Shown: piece by piece, positions 25,629-34,499 of the stretch
How the letters are laid out: each line of letters opens with the position of its first letter
How positions within the stretch are numbered: position 1 is the stretch's first letter
Assembly (NCBI GenBank): GCA_016185945.1
Contig: JACPMR010000003.1
Coordinates: 124,001-188,000, forward strand
Length of the DNA: 64,000 nucleotides
Direction of reading: 5' to 3'
Source: Candidatus Woesearchaeota archaeon
GTDB lineage: Archaea; Nanobdellota; Nanobdellia; Woesearchaeales; GW2011-AR4
The notes under the pieces: generated by a model
Told to the model about the DNA's origin: nothing
What the model saw: the letters and a program-made list of their open reading frames with translations, nothing else
Database searches by the model: none
Made by a program: the position numbers and the translations under genes

Positions 25629-26366
25629 TTGGCAGAACTTATCAAAACAGGCACGCCTGGGCTTGACCAAGTGCTGAAAGGCGGGCTGAGAAAGAATTCT
25701 AACGTCCTTGTAACAGGCGCGCCAGGAACAGGCAAAACCTTGATGGCATTGCAGTTTATTTATTATGGCGCAAGAGATTATGGCGAAAACGGGCTTTTCA
25801 TATCAACGGAGGAAAGCCTGGAAGTTCTTGACCAGAGCGCAAAAAACCTTGGCATGGCAGAGCTTACCCCGCTGGTTCAGAAAGACAAAATAATCTTTGT
25901 ACAAAAGCCCATATCCACGTTGAGAGGAGGAATAACCTCAATCAAAGGATTGATTGAGTTAATAAAGAAAAAAAATATAAAAAGAGTTGCGCTTGACTCA
26001 TTGATATTCTTTGAGTATCTTTACCCAAGATTTGACGGCAACAGGATGGAGTTCAGAAGACAGGTTCTTATGTTCATGCAGCAAATGAAAAAAGCAGGGG
26101 TAACTTTTTTGACAGTCTCTGAAAGGGCTGTGACGGATTTTGACAGGCTGACTTATGATATGATGGATTTCGTTTTTGAGGGAATTATTCTGCTTTCAAG
26201 AGTCAGGAAGGGCTCTTATTTTGAGAGAGTGCTTACAGTTGCAAAGTTAAGGGGACAAGACCACAGCTTGGATGTTTACCCTATCACAATAGGCAGCGAT
26301 GGATTGAAAGTGCTGTTTGACCAGACGCCGTTTTCATTGGTTGAGAGGGAAGAAGGGTTTAAGTGA
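25629..26366 (+). CDS. KaiC-domain RecA-superfamily ATPase
   Basis: 245 aa, a single KaiC domain. Walker A is GAPGTGKT at residues 30-37. A Walker B-like strand KRVALDSLIFFEYLYP lies near 117-132, and the C-terminal part has SRVRKGSYFERVLTVAKLRG, the usual basic segment in KaiC-type proteins. Start is TTG with a good GGTGA site. Such one-domain KaiC homologues in archaea are thought to act in signalling or in motor regulation; some bind cyclic or di-nucleotides. Its divergent partner lacks Walker A, and pilus genes follow, so a regulatory pair for the pilus is a reasonable hypothesis. Confidence 0.85.
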   Translation: MAELIKTGTPGLDQVLKGGLRKNSNVLVTGAPGTGKTLMALQFIYYGARDYGENGLFISTEESLEVLDQSAKNLGMAELTPLVQKDKIIFVQKPISTLRGGITSIKGLIELIKKKNIKRVALDSLIFFEYLYPRFDGNRMEFRRQVLMFMQQMKKAGVTFLTVSERAVTDFDRLTYDMMDFVFEGIILLSRVRKGSYFERVLTVAKLRGQDHSLDVYPITIGSDGLKVLFDQTPFSLVEREEGFK

Positions 26367-26398
26367 AAATTTATTTTTTAAGAAAAGAAGTTGAAAAT

Positions 26399-27664
26399 TT
26401 AGGTACCCTCTCTCCAGTTCTTTAAGTAATTATCTTGCTCTTTAGTTAAAGTGTCAATCTCTATGTTCATCGCTTTAAGCTGTAATCTAGCTATTTCATC
26501 ATCTTTTTCAAGGGGCAATGCATACACTTTAGGTTGAAGCTTTCCTTTATTCTGCACTAAAAACTCACAGGCAAAGGCTTGATTGCAGAAGGACATAGCC
26601 ATTATGGATGAAGGGTGCCCCTCGCCTGCTGCGAGATTAATAAGTCTGGCTTCTCCAAGAATAAATACACTCTTGCCATTGTCTAGCGTAAATTCGTCCA
26701 TGAACTGGCGTATTTTTCTTTGGCTTTTGGCAACCTTTTTTAGCTCATTTATATTAATCTCAGCATCAAAATGCCCAGAATTGGCCAATATAGCGCCATC
26801 TTTCATTAACTTAATATGCTCAAGGTCAATAACATTCTTATTTCCAGTAACAGTTACAAAAATATCTCCAATTTTTGAGGCTTCCTTCAGCGGCATAACT
26901 CTAAAGCCATCCATTGCTGCTTGTAAAGCTCTCATTGGATTAACTTCTGCAACAATTACATTTGCATCCATTCCTTGTGCCCTTTTTGCCACACCTTTGC
27001 CACAATCGCCATAGCCACAAACCACAAAATTCTTTCCTGCGATTAATACATTTGTAGCTCTTAAAATTCCGTCTATAGTTGATTGTCCAGTTCCTTTAAT
27101 ATTATCCATTAAATGTTTAGTTGCAGACTCATTTACCGCTACAATAGGATATTTTAATGCTTTATCCTTTTCCATAGCCCTTAGTCTGATAACTCCCGTA
27201 GTTGTCTCTTCACAACCACCTATGATTTGGGAGATTAAATCTTGATGGTTTTTGTGTATTTCAGAAACCAAATCGCAGCCGTCATCAATTGTTATTTGTG
27301 GCTTAAATTCGATAACTTTGCTTAGATACTTGTAGTAATCTTCTTTATTTTCGCCTTTGTAGGCATAAATCTTAATATCCTCTTTTGCTAATGCAGCCGC
27401 AACATCGTCTTGCGTGCTCAATGGATTACAGGAACAAGCAGCAACATCCGCCCCGCCAGCAATAAGTGTTTTTATCAAAACAGCAGTTTCTTTAGTTATA
27501 TGCAAACAACTACCTATTCTTATACCCTTTAAAGGTTTGTCTTTAGCGAATCTCTCCCTAACTTTGAGCAGAGCACCCATTTGCATTTCAGCCCATTCAA
27601 TATTCAATTTTCCTTGCTCTGCCAGCCTGACGTCTTTAACTTCATAATTAGCGCTCTTATCCAT
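26399..27664 (-). CDS. ahcY: Adenosylhomocysteinase
   Basis: The 421-aa enzyme splits S-adenosylhomocysteine into adenosine and homocysteine, relieving product inhibition of methyltransferases. Signature segments are present: NPLSTQDDVAAALAKE, DDGCDLVSEIHKN, the NAD-binding FVVCGYGDCGKGVAKRAQG Rossmann turn, and a C-terminal region with EGHPSSIMAMSF. Length is normal for the archaeal form, which lacks the insertion of many bacterial ones. The gene follows a PfkB-family kinase by 44 bp on the same strand. A kinase that removes adenosine would pull this reversible reaction forward, so the pair makes metabolic sense. Confidence 0.95.
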   Translation of the reverse strand: MDKSANYEVKDVRLAEQGKLNIEWAEMQMGALLKVRERFAKDKPLKGIRIGSCLHITKETAVLIKTLIAGGADVAACSCNPLSTQDDVAAALAKEDIKIYAYKGENKEDYYKYLSKVIEFKPQITIDDGCDLVSEIHKNHQDLISQIIGGCEETTTGVIRLRAMEKDKALKYPIVAVNESATKHLMDNIKGTGQSTIDGILRATNVLIAGKNFVVCGYGDCGKGVAKRAQGMDANVIVAEVNPMRALQAAMDGFRVMPLKEASKIGDIFVTVTGNKNVIDLEHIKLMKDGAILANSGHFDAEININELKKVAKSQRKIRQFMDEFTLDNGKSVFILGEARLINLAAGEGHPSSIMAMSFCNQAFACEFLVQNKGKLQPKVYALPLEKDDEIARLQLKAMNIEIDTLTKEQDNYLKNWREGT

Positions 27665-27708
27665 AAAACACCTTGAAAATGGGATTTATGTCCGTTTATA
27701 TATTTTAG

Positions 27709-28608
27709 CTAAAATTCCCTCATGCTCTGGAACTCCTTGTACCTTTTCTCTATGTCTTTTACCGTCAAATTCTTGAGCTTGTTTAATCCAAAATCTTCTG
27801 CATTGTAAGAAGCAACGATACTACCATAAATCATTGCTTTCCTCAGTTTATGCTCGCTCAAATCCTTTGTTTTCGCAAGATAGCCGATAAATGCCCCCCC
27901 AAAAGAATCACCACATCCAGTTGGATCCTTTATTTTTTCTAACGGGTAACCAGGTGCATTAAAATGTTTGTTTTTTGTGAACAATAAAGCGCCGTGCTCG
28001 CCCTTTTTAATTATAACGGCTTTTGGACCCAGCCTCAATGCCTCATTTGCCGCTTTTACAAGATTTATTGTTTTGAAAAGCTGCCTTGCTTCGCCGTCGT
28101 TAAGTAGAAGAACGTCAGTTTTTTTTATCACATCAATCAACACTTCCTTTTTGTTGTTTATCCAGAAATTCATAGTGTCAAGCACCACTAAGCCTGGATT
28201 GTTGATCTGCCTTAATGCTTCAAGCTGTTGTTCAGGATTAATGTTCGCTAAAAAAACATATCTTACATCCTTATGCATCTCAGGAATTTCAACTTTGAAA
28301 TTTTCAATAGAGTTAAGCTCTGTCTTTATTGTCTTGGCTTCGTTCATGTCATATTCATAGAAGCCCTCCCAATGAAATGTTTTATCATCGATTTTCAGCC
28401 CCTCAAGGTTTATGCCTCGTTTTTTAAGAACCCTGAAATATTGTTTTGGAAAATCCTTACCCACAATAGATATCAAAGACGGCTTTGCAAAAAAGCTTGC
28501 TGCAAATGCAGCATATGCTGCGCTTCCTCCAAGAGCTTTTTCAACTTTTCCAAAGGGTGTTTCAATAGTGTCAAGCGCAACAGTGCCAACAATCAAGACG
28601 TCGCTCAT
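27709..28608 (-). CDS. PfkB-family kinase, candidate adenosine/nucleoside kinase
   Basis: 299 aa. It has the PfkB start (DVLIVGTVALDTIETPFG with a GGSAAYAA anion site) and the C-terminal signature DPTGCGDSFGGAFIGYL with the catalytic Asp in GCGD. The sugar or nucleoside specificity cannot be read directly. It is upstream of adenosylhomocysteinase with a 44-bp gap, so co-transcription and a role as adenosine kinase are an attractive inference. A second PfkB gene at 40280 is only distantly similar. Confidence 0.85.
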   Translation of the reverse strand: MSDVLIVGTVALDTIETPFGKVEKALGGSAAYAAFAASFFAKPSLISIVGKDFPKQYFRVLKKRGINLEGLKIDDKTFHWEGFYEYDMNEAKTIKTELNSIENFKVEIPEMHKDVRYVFLANINPEQQLEALRQINNPGLVVLDTMNFWINNKKEVLIDVIKKTDVLLLNDGEARQLFKTINLVKAANEALRLGPKAVIIKKGEHGALLFTKNKHFNAPGYPLEKIKDPTGCGDSFGGAFIGYLAKTKDLSEHKLRKAMIYGSIVASYNAEDFGLNKLKNLTVKDIEKRYKEFQSMREF

Positions 28609-28678
28609 AAGAAAAAGAAAGCTTGCATGTTTTTAAAGTTTATTATGACAGCTAGCAGAATAACAGGCGAATTAACTT

Positions 28679-28834
28679 TTATTCTTCATCCCCTTCCTCT
28701 TCGCTGTCCTCGTCTTCCTCGTCATCCGATGCTTTATAATCCTCTTCTTCCTTTACGTCATCATTATATTCATCGTCCTCGCTTTCTTCCTTGTCATTGT
28801 ATGCGTCAAATTCCTCATCTTCTTCGCGCGGCAT
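28679..28834 (-). CDS. Small highly acidic protein, 51 aa
   Basis: ATG at 28834 begins MPREEDEEFDAYNDKEESED and the frame stays open for 51 codons of almost only D, E, S, Y, N and K. No cysteine or hydrophobic core is present, so it is likely disordered. There is no strong ribosome site before the ATG. The remarkable composition, steady frame and archaeal habit of small acidic proteins support a real gene, but it could be a chance frame. Function is unknown. Confidence 0.5.
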   Translation of the reverse strand: MPREEDEEFDAYNDKEESEDDEYNDDVKEEEDYKASDDEEDEDSEEEGDEE

Positions 28835-28890
28835 TTTATCTCGAAACGGGTGTTTAATTTGTTATTTAAAACATTTTCGATTGGCGGCAA

Positions 28891-29016
28891 TCAGCCCCAC
28901 AAAATGTCAAATTCCTCAAGAAAAACTTTTGCAATTTTTTCGTCATCGATGACTAACAAATTCTCGTCATTTTTAGTGTCAGCGCTTAAAGTGAGGTTGG
29001 AGCTTCCCGTCACAAC
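28891..29016 (-). pseudogene. C-terminal remnant of a second phospholipase D protein
   Basis: Read in a frame different from the adjacent PLD gene, 28891-29016 encodes VVTGSSNLTLSAD, then KNDENLLVIDD and a FLEEFDILWG end. This is the tail of an HKD domain (the GSSN block and the NDENLLVI strand), with no start and no upstream half. It joins the stop of the intact PLD gene in another frame. A tandem PLD paralogue was probably lost by deletion, leaving about 40 codons. Confidence 0.7.
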
Positions 29017-30053
29017 AGTCCCAAATTAAATAATTCGTTAAACTCATAAACATATTTCAAAGCCAAATCCTCATCATAAATTATCAAGAAATTCTCGTCA
29101 TTCTTATTAAATCCACCAAGCGTGTAGTTAGGACTTCCTGTAATTAGGATTTTTCCATCAATGATGATGAACTTATGGTGCATGGTGTATTTGTTGCCAT
29201 CAAGCCTTATATCAAGCCCAAAATCCTTTACTCTTTGGTACTGTGAGCCCATGACGTTTCTTTGCCTGCTCTCCGTCAAAATAGTTACATTTATTCCTCT
29301 TGAATCTGCTTTTATTAGCTCATCTGCTATAGTTTCATGGGTAAATGTGAAAGAAGCTACCTTAATGGATTCCTTAGCATTTCTTATCAAATCAATAATT
29401 CTATATAGTCCGCTATCTTTAGAAATTGTAGAAGATAATTCCAACTGGCAATCTTCGGGACAGAAATAATTTTGTATTTTTATATTGTTAATGTACATTA
29501 TCGGATATTTTACTTTATTTCCACTTCCAAATTTGCCATTCCATAATTCGCTAAACTCTTCCTCATAATTTTTAGCAAGAAGTGCAGAATAAATAACTAC
29601 AATATTATTATTATTTAGATTATTGTCATTGTCTGTGGGATTGAAAGAACCGGTTATGACAATTTTATCATCTATAATACAAAATTTGTTGTGCATTAAC
29701 TGCTCGCCATTGTTAGTTCTTACACCATCGCCCTTAATCTGCCCATCAGAGTTTGAGTTGTCTATAACGACTTTTACATCGATATCCCTGCTTTTTCTTG
29801 CAAGGGGGCTTATCACGTTTTTCAAGTCAATGTCGTAGAAAGCACAATTAGCAGAAATATTCGCAGAACTTATATGCTTTTCCAGTATTTTGCCGCAATT
29901 ATCTCCAGGGCAGAAATAAACTTCAGGAGTTCTGCCAGTTTCTTTTGGTATCTGGCTTATTGCTTTGCCAGTAATTTTCGGAATGCATCCAACTAGAAAA
30001 ACGGCAACAAATACCGCCAATAAACAGAAAAGTTTAAATATAAGTTTATTCAT
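29010..30053 (-). CDS. Phospholipase D-superfamily lipoprotein (nuclease-like)
   Basis: 347 aa. The signal peptide ends in a lipobox LVGC at residue 23, so the mature protein should be lipid-linked outside the membrane. Two HKD catalytic motifs are complete: MHNKFCIIDDKIVITGSFN (near 122-140) and MHHKFIIIDGKILITGSPN (near 292-310). The phrase PEVYFCPGDNC, repeated as QNYFCPEDCQL, opens each half. The domain order and short spacing fit Nuc-type endonucleases and related PLD phosphodiesterases more than lipid PLDs. An outside nuclease could salvage nucleic acids, which suits a reduced archaeon. The substrate is not known. A remnant of a paralogue lies at its 3' end. Confidence 0.85.
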   Translation of the reverse strand: MNKLIFKLFCLLAVFVAVFLVGCIPKITGKAISQIPKETGRTPEVYFCPGDNCGKILEKHISSANISANCAFYDIDLKNVISPLARKSRDIDVKVVIDNSNSDGQIKGDGVRTNNGEQLMHNKFCIIDDKIVITGSFNPTDNDNNLNNNNIVVIYSALLAKNYEEEFSELWNGKFGSGNKVKYPIMYINNIKIQNYFCPEDCQLELSSTISKDSGLYRIIDLIRNAKESIKVASFTFTHETIADELIKADSRGINVTILTESRQRNVMGSQYQRVKDFGLDIRLDGNKYTMHHKFIIIDGKILITGSPNYTLGGFNKNDENFLIIYDEDLALKYVYEFNELFNLGLL

Positions 30054-30600
30054 TTTAAAGTGATAATAAATATAACCTATTTCATAGTGATAATATCACT
30101 CGCTGAGTGATAATCTATCACCTCTTTTTTCCCGGCAGGACAAAGCAATTTGTTCTGCCAGGGTTTATAATCAAGTTAAATAATCAACAATCCTAAAACA
30201 TTAATCTACTATTTTTCAAAATAACTTCGCTTCCCAACATCTGCAAAACTATAATGGGAACCCAGCTCAGGAAAGTTGCACTATATTCCTAAACATAAAG
30301 TGCCTTTTGCCAAAGCGGTTTACTATCAAAAATCCAAAGGATTCATCGAAAATCCAGTGACATGCGAGTGAGCTCGACCTGCTTGCGTCCGACTTGTGAG
30401 CGAGTGATTCGCTCACTCGCATGTCACTGCTCGCAAGCTCGCATTCAACAGCGAACTCGCTCACATTCGACTGATTTTCGGGTGCTCAAAAATCAGAGAT
30501 TTTTGACATTTGGAGGTCCCGAAAGCTCGAAAATTCTTGAATTTTCGGCTCCCGAAAATCTTCGATTTTCGATACTTTCTTCACGCCTACATTAAAAAGT
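30054..30600. repeat. Large composite repeat block (about 550 bp)
   Basis: No gene is seen. From left: TGATAATATCACTC hairpins (30060-30120), an imperfect GGCAGGACAAA/TTTGTTCTGCC hairpin (about 30134-30160), a unit shared inverted with 40090-40195 (GAAACAGCTCAGG-type and CCCAACATCTGCAAA segments, 30228-30275), a unit shared inverted with 8074-8121 (about 30300-30345), the GC-richer unit shared with 24017-24047, and three palindromes TCAAAAATC-aga-GATTTTTGA, CGAAAATTC-tt-GAATTTTCG and CGAAAATC-ttc-GATTTTCG (30487-30582). Short frames here are repeat shadows. Confidence 0.75.
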
Positions 30601-30640
30601 CGCTTTCGTGTTTGTTGATCTTTGCGGTATTATAGTTAGT

Positions 30641-32422
30641 TTAGCTTATTTTTTTCTTTTTCCTTGATTTAATTTTACTTTTCCTTACTAAAGAAACAGC
30701 CAGCGCACCAACAACAACTCCAATAAAGAATGCACCCAGCAATTTTTTATCAATATCCAAGCTTTTCTTTTTTCCATTGCTTTCCTTGAAGTAAATGTCA
30801 AGGTTTCCAAGCTCTAAGGCATATTCCGAGTATAGCAATGCGGAAAAGACGTCGCTATCCTTTAATGAATTTGCGTATTCGTAGTAGCTGTAGCCCAAAA
30901 TAGGAAAGATGCCCTTTGCAGCTTGCCTTGCAATGTTGTTCCTGACTATATCAAGCTTTCTCTCAATAAGATTATTGTATTGCTCGCTGTCAACTCCAAA
31001 TATACTTAATATTATATCGACATCTGCCTTTGCCTTGCTGGCAGTTGAAAGGCACAGTTCGTAATTTCCCTTCTCAAGCTCTTCTTCAGCTCTGTCTATG
31101 CCTTTTTTTACGCCCTCTAATGAAGAGGGAAAATACAATTCAACATACTGCATTCTTTCGTCTGCCTCGCTTATCTTATTCTGGCAGGATTTTTTAAGCA
31201 CTTCTTTATTTAAATTGAATGTCTTGCCCTCTTTGCCGAGAAAGTTTGCCCATGAATTTGCCGAATTAATCCTTTCAGAGGCATAAGCAATAAGCCTTGC
31301 AACTCTTTCAGTTTTGTTAGTCCTGTTCAAAATATCAATGACTTGGTTTGCCGTGTCTTCCGCATCAACAAGCCTCTCCTTGATTACAATATAAGCCTCT
31401 AAATCAGTAATTGTTTTCTTCTCCTGCTTTTCGATCTTGTTATGAAAATCTTTAATTCCTGATTTCACTTTTTCTATCTCATTTACTGCCCCGTCTTGTG
31501 AAAGATTTTTTGACAATAATAATAAAGTTGAGTACTCTACATTTGCTCCAAAACAATAGCTTGCAGATGAATAGAAAGTTTGCTTTTCAAACGCCTCCCT
31601 CCCCTTGCTTGTCAAGTTGTTTGAGTTTTCCTTTATTGCCGAGACATTGATTGTATAATTCAAGCTTTTCGTTTCTGCCCTGAGCTTGCTGCTTCTGTCG
31701 CACAAGTCTTTTGCCAGAGACTTCATTGTGCTTATGTATGCTTCGCTTATGTCTATGCTCTTGAATTTCTGCTTTATCTCCTTTCCAGTAAATTCCTTGA
31801 CAGCCTCGCTTAATGTAGAGATTTCAACAATGTCTATACTCAGTTGATTTGAAAGATTTTTTAAGTCAACGCTTGAATTATCGATTTTTACAATCAGCTC
31901 GCCTGCTGGTATGAAGACTTTCTTCAAGCCTGCTTTTTTTCCTGCCTCGACTTTGGCTTTTAATCCACCTACAGGGCCAATCAAGCCGCCAGAATTAATT
32001 GTGCCTGTAATTGCATAGCCCTCATTTAACTCAAGATTCTCAAGCACAGCAACTGTCAAAACAGCAATTGAAGAGCCAGCGCTTGGGCCTGCTATGATTG
32101 CAGAATCCGCAGTAATTGTATAGAAAAAGTCTATATCATCACAATCTCTTTCAATTGCGTCGCATGCAATCGCCTTTGCAAACCTTGTTGACATCTGCGT
32201 GTCGGTTCTTGTCAAAGGAAATGTCTCGAGAAAAACCCTTCCGGCGCCTGGCTTTATCTCAAGAAATAAGTCAGCTATGCCGCCTTCATAGCCTGCCTCT
32301 GTTTCCTTGACTGCCAACAATTTCATGTGCCCTTGTTTGGCAAAAACATTCGGCAGTAGAACTAAATTCAAGATTATAAATAAAAACAATAATTTTTTCA
32401 TATAAAAAGAAAAAATAGGCAT
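30641..32422 (-). CDS. Membrane-anchored Lon-like (S16) serine protease
   Basis: 593 aa. A signal peptide (KLLFLFIILNLVLLPNVFA) is followed by an S16 proteolytic domain: catalytic Ser in AGPSAGSSIAVL near residue 117 and catalytic Lys in GGLKAKVEAGKKAGLKKV near 155. No AAA ATPase domain is present, so this is the archaeal secreted Lon-like type (COG1750). Residues 220-560 are long helices, a probable coiled or TPR-like arm. A final helix LLGAFFIGVVVGALAVSLV and a basic tail anchor it. It would act on the outer face of the membrane without ATP. Co-directional neighbours are a beta-lactamase-fold protein and another anchored protein, so this is an envelope cluster. Confidence 0.88.
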   Translation of the reverse strand: MPIFSFYMKKLLFLFIILNLVLLPNVFAKQGHMKLLAVKETEAGYEGGIADLFLEIKPGAGRVFLETFPLTRTDTQMSTRFAKAIACDAIERDCDDIDFFYTITADSAIIAGPSAGSSIAVLTVAVLENLELNEGYAITGTINSGGLIGPVGGLKAKVEAGKKAGLKKVFIPAGELIVKIDNSSVDLKNLSNQLSIDIVEISTLSEAVKEFTGKEIKQKFKSIDISEAYISTMKSLAKDLCDRSSKLRAETKSLNYTINVSAIKENSNNLTSKGREAFEKQTFYSSASYCFGANVEYSTLLLLSKNLSQDGAVNEIEKVKSGIKDFHNKIEKQEKKTITDLEAYIVIKERLVDAEDTANQVIDILNRTNKTERVARLIAYASERINSANSWANFLGKEGKTFNLNKEVLKKSCQNKISEADERMQYVELYFPSSLEGVKKGIDRAEEELEKGNYELCLSTASKAKADVDIILSIFGVDSEQYNNLIERKLDIVRNNIARQAAKGIFPILGYSYYEYANSLKDSDVFSALLYSEYALELGNLDIYFKESNGKKKSLDIDKKLLGAFFIGVVVGALAVSLVRKSKIKSRKKKKIS

Positions 32423-32464
32423 ATTTAAGAATTTTTGGTTTAATTATTACCATTGCTATAAAAA

Positions 32465-33448
32465 TCAACTTCCCTTATAAGTATCTAATTTTTCTCTAGT
32501 TCCCTCAACATACGTATAAATCTCATTTACTATGAAACCAATAGTTTCTACTGCCTCTTCTTCGTTCAAGTCTTTTGTCATAATGCAATAAAATATCCTT
32601 GTTTCACTAATGTACATTATGCCGCAATTATGGAAAAATCTTTCTGTTCCGTAATAATTTTCCCCAAATTTATGCACAACCTTAACATCATCGGGAAGAT
32701 TTGCTATCTTTTTAATGTCAAATACAGTCTCTTTCATTAGAGACAGCAGATATTCTGAATTTTTGGGCTCAAGAATTGTTGAGAAATACAAGCTTATGAA
32801 AAGATTTGATATTGCTTTTGGCGTTATTAAATTAAGGTTAGTCCCTTTCTGCCTTTTTTCGTAGTCAAGCTCTATATCAAATCCATAATAGTCCAAGATA
32901 AGCTGCAAGTCTTGAGTGTCAAGTTGCCTTAATAGAACGCTTAAAGCTGTGTTGTCAGATTCTTTAAGCAGTTTCTCAAGCAAAATGCGCAAGGGCAATT
33001 CCTTTTCCTTTGTCTTGTAAAGCGTGCCAAAACTTTCTCTTCTGTCAAAATCCGTGATTTCAAGCTTGGTATCAAAGCTCAGCTCGCCATTTTCTATTTT
33101 TCTCATTATCAAAATTGCGACAGGCAATTTGTTTAAGCTTGTCGGAAAAAATCCAGTCCTTTCATTTACGCCCGTAAATGCGCCATTTCTTAAGTTTTCA
33201 ACATAGACGGAAACATTGTAGTTATTTTTTACTATATAACTCTGAATTTTTTCCTTTAATGGCGCAAAATTTACTATCAAAAAGCTTTTTGATTCCAGCA
33301 CTCCAGAATAAATTCTTGGAGACAGCAGCCCTTCTTTGGATTGGTTTTCTATTTTAATTTTGTTTGCATAGGAATTTATGACAACTACCAGAAGTACGAC
33401 TATGATTATTGCTTCAAATATAACCACCCCTTTCAGCTTAATAATCAT
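32465..33448 (-). CDS. Class A beta-lactamase-fold serine hydrolase
   Basis: 327 aa. An N-terminal helix (EAIIIVVLLVVVINSY) tethers it outside. The three motifs of the fold are visible: SLNK (SxxK) near residue 103, SDN in ESDNTALSVLL near 164, and a KFG triad (in place of KTG) near 254. The family covers beta-lactamases and peptidases. Archaea lack murein, so the substrate may be a bacterial cell wall, a host or symbiont polymer, or a peptide. It lies between a Lon-like membrane protease and an anchored protein. Substrate and whether it is a lactamase are not decided by the sequence. Confidence 0.8.
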   Translation of the reverse strand: MIIKLKGVVIFEAIIIVVLLVVVINSYANKIKIENQSKEGLLSPRIYSGVLESKSFLIVNFAPLKEKIQSYIVKNNYNVSVYVENLRNGAFTGVNERTGFFPTSLNKLPVAILIMRKIENGELSFDTKLEITDFDRRESFGTLYKTKEKELPLRILLEKLLKESDNTALSVLLRQLDTQDLQLILDYYGFDIELDYEKRQKGTNLNLITPKAISNLFISLYFSTILEPKNSEYLLSLMKETVFDIKKIANLPDDVKVVHKFGENYYGTERFFHNCGIMYISETRIFYCIMTKDLNEEEAVETIGFIVNEIYTYVEGTREKLDTYKGS

Positions 33449-33516
33449 AAAGCTAGTGTAACAAGTTGAATATTTAATTTTTTGTATTATTTTATAGTTT
33501 AAATTAAACTGAATTT

Positions 33517-34455
33517 TTACTTCAAACTCTTTAACTTTTCCTCAATCCTTTTCTTATCTTTCTGGTAAGATTCTTCAGAAATAAATCCAGATTTGCGGGC
33601 TTGCTCCAAAGCTTCAAGCTCCTTTTTCAGTTTTTGTGCTTTTTCTTCCAATTTTAGTTCTTTTATTTCTTCTACTTTTGCTTTTGGTGCCCTTTTCTTT
33701 AAATAACCCAACTTGTATACAGAGAAAGCAAAAATGACTAAAACAGCAATTAACCCAAGTAATAAGATAACCCTGTAATCTTTAAGTTGCACCAGAGACA
33801 ATCTTATTGCCTTTGCTTTAACCTCAAAAATATCAGAGCTTGTTCCTACAGAATCAGCGTAAGTGACTTTTACCAATGCAACATAATTTCCTGGCCTTAA
33901 GTCAGAAGGCACTAGCAACGACCTTATAAACTTTGCCTGTGTTTCAATAAACACTGTTTCCATTTCAGAGGCTATAATATTTCCTTTTTGGTCCTTAATG
34001 GCATATTTTACTTCTACATCGCCAGCGCCAAATCCTCTTAAATTAAATAAAATGTTCTGTATTAATACTTCGCCTCCCTGGAATGTTTTCTTGTACTCGG
34101 GGAGAACATGGATATTTACATCAAATAACTGCTTGGTGCTGTCAAACAAAAGGTACCTTGTGCCGTTTTTCTCGATGTAAACCCTTGCAGTGCCATTGGC
34201 ACTTGCAGAACCAGTTGCCTTGAGGGACTTAATGTTGCCTGGGTTTTTTACCTCCCATTCATAAGTGCCGCTTTCGTTTACTTGAAGGTTTAAATTTTCG
34301 CTGAGAACAGTTTCCTCGCTGACAACCATGCCTGTTACTTTGCCCGTAATTGATGGTTTTTTGGATTGAAATAAAACAAATAGAATCAGAACTATAATTA
34401 AAACAGCTAAAACAATACTCTTTTGTTTTTTTACTCCTCTTTTTTTGTAATTCAT
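33517..34455 (-). CDS. Bitopic surface protein with cytoplasmic SHOCT-like tail
   Basis: 312 aa. One N-terminal helix (SIVLAVLIIVLILFVLF), an outer beta-sandwich region (about residues 40-215), a second helix near 222-242 and a helical tail rich in K and E. The tail ends LEQARKSGFISEESYQKDKKR, like a SHOCT or short oligomerisation motif. No enzyme motif was found. Its stop lies 69 bp from the start of the beta-lactamase-fold gene on the same strand. A sensor or envelope scaffold role is possible, not shown. Confidence 0.6.
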   Translation of the reverse strand: MNYKKRGVKKQKSIVLAVLIIVLILFVLFQSKKPSITGKVTGMVVSEETVLSENLNLQVNESGTYEWEVKNPGNIKSLKATGSASANGTARVYIEKNGTRYLLFDSTKQLFDVNIHVLPEYKKTFQGGEVLIQNILFNLRGFGAGDVEVKYAIKDQKGNIIASEMETVFIETQAKFIRSLLVPSDLRPGNYVALVKVTYADSVGTSSDIFEVKAKAIRLSLVQLKDYRVILLLGLIAVLVIFAFSVYKLGYLKKRAPKAKVEEIKELKLEEKAQKLKKELEALEQARKSGFISEESYQKDKKRIEEKLKSLK

Positions 34456-34499
34456 CTATAACTTTACTCCTAAAACTCGGTATTTAATAATATTTTGGT

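Noticed and set aside
28273..28857. A 194-aa plus-strand frame over the kinase and acidic-protein genes
   Set aside because: It is the complement of well-supported minus-strand genes and shows no family match.
30267..30464. A 65-aa minus-strand reading frame with Ser/Arg-rich sequence
   Set aside because: It lies wholly in the composite repeat block and is made of its palindromes; no ribosome site or family match.
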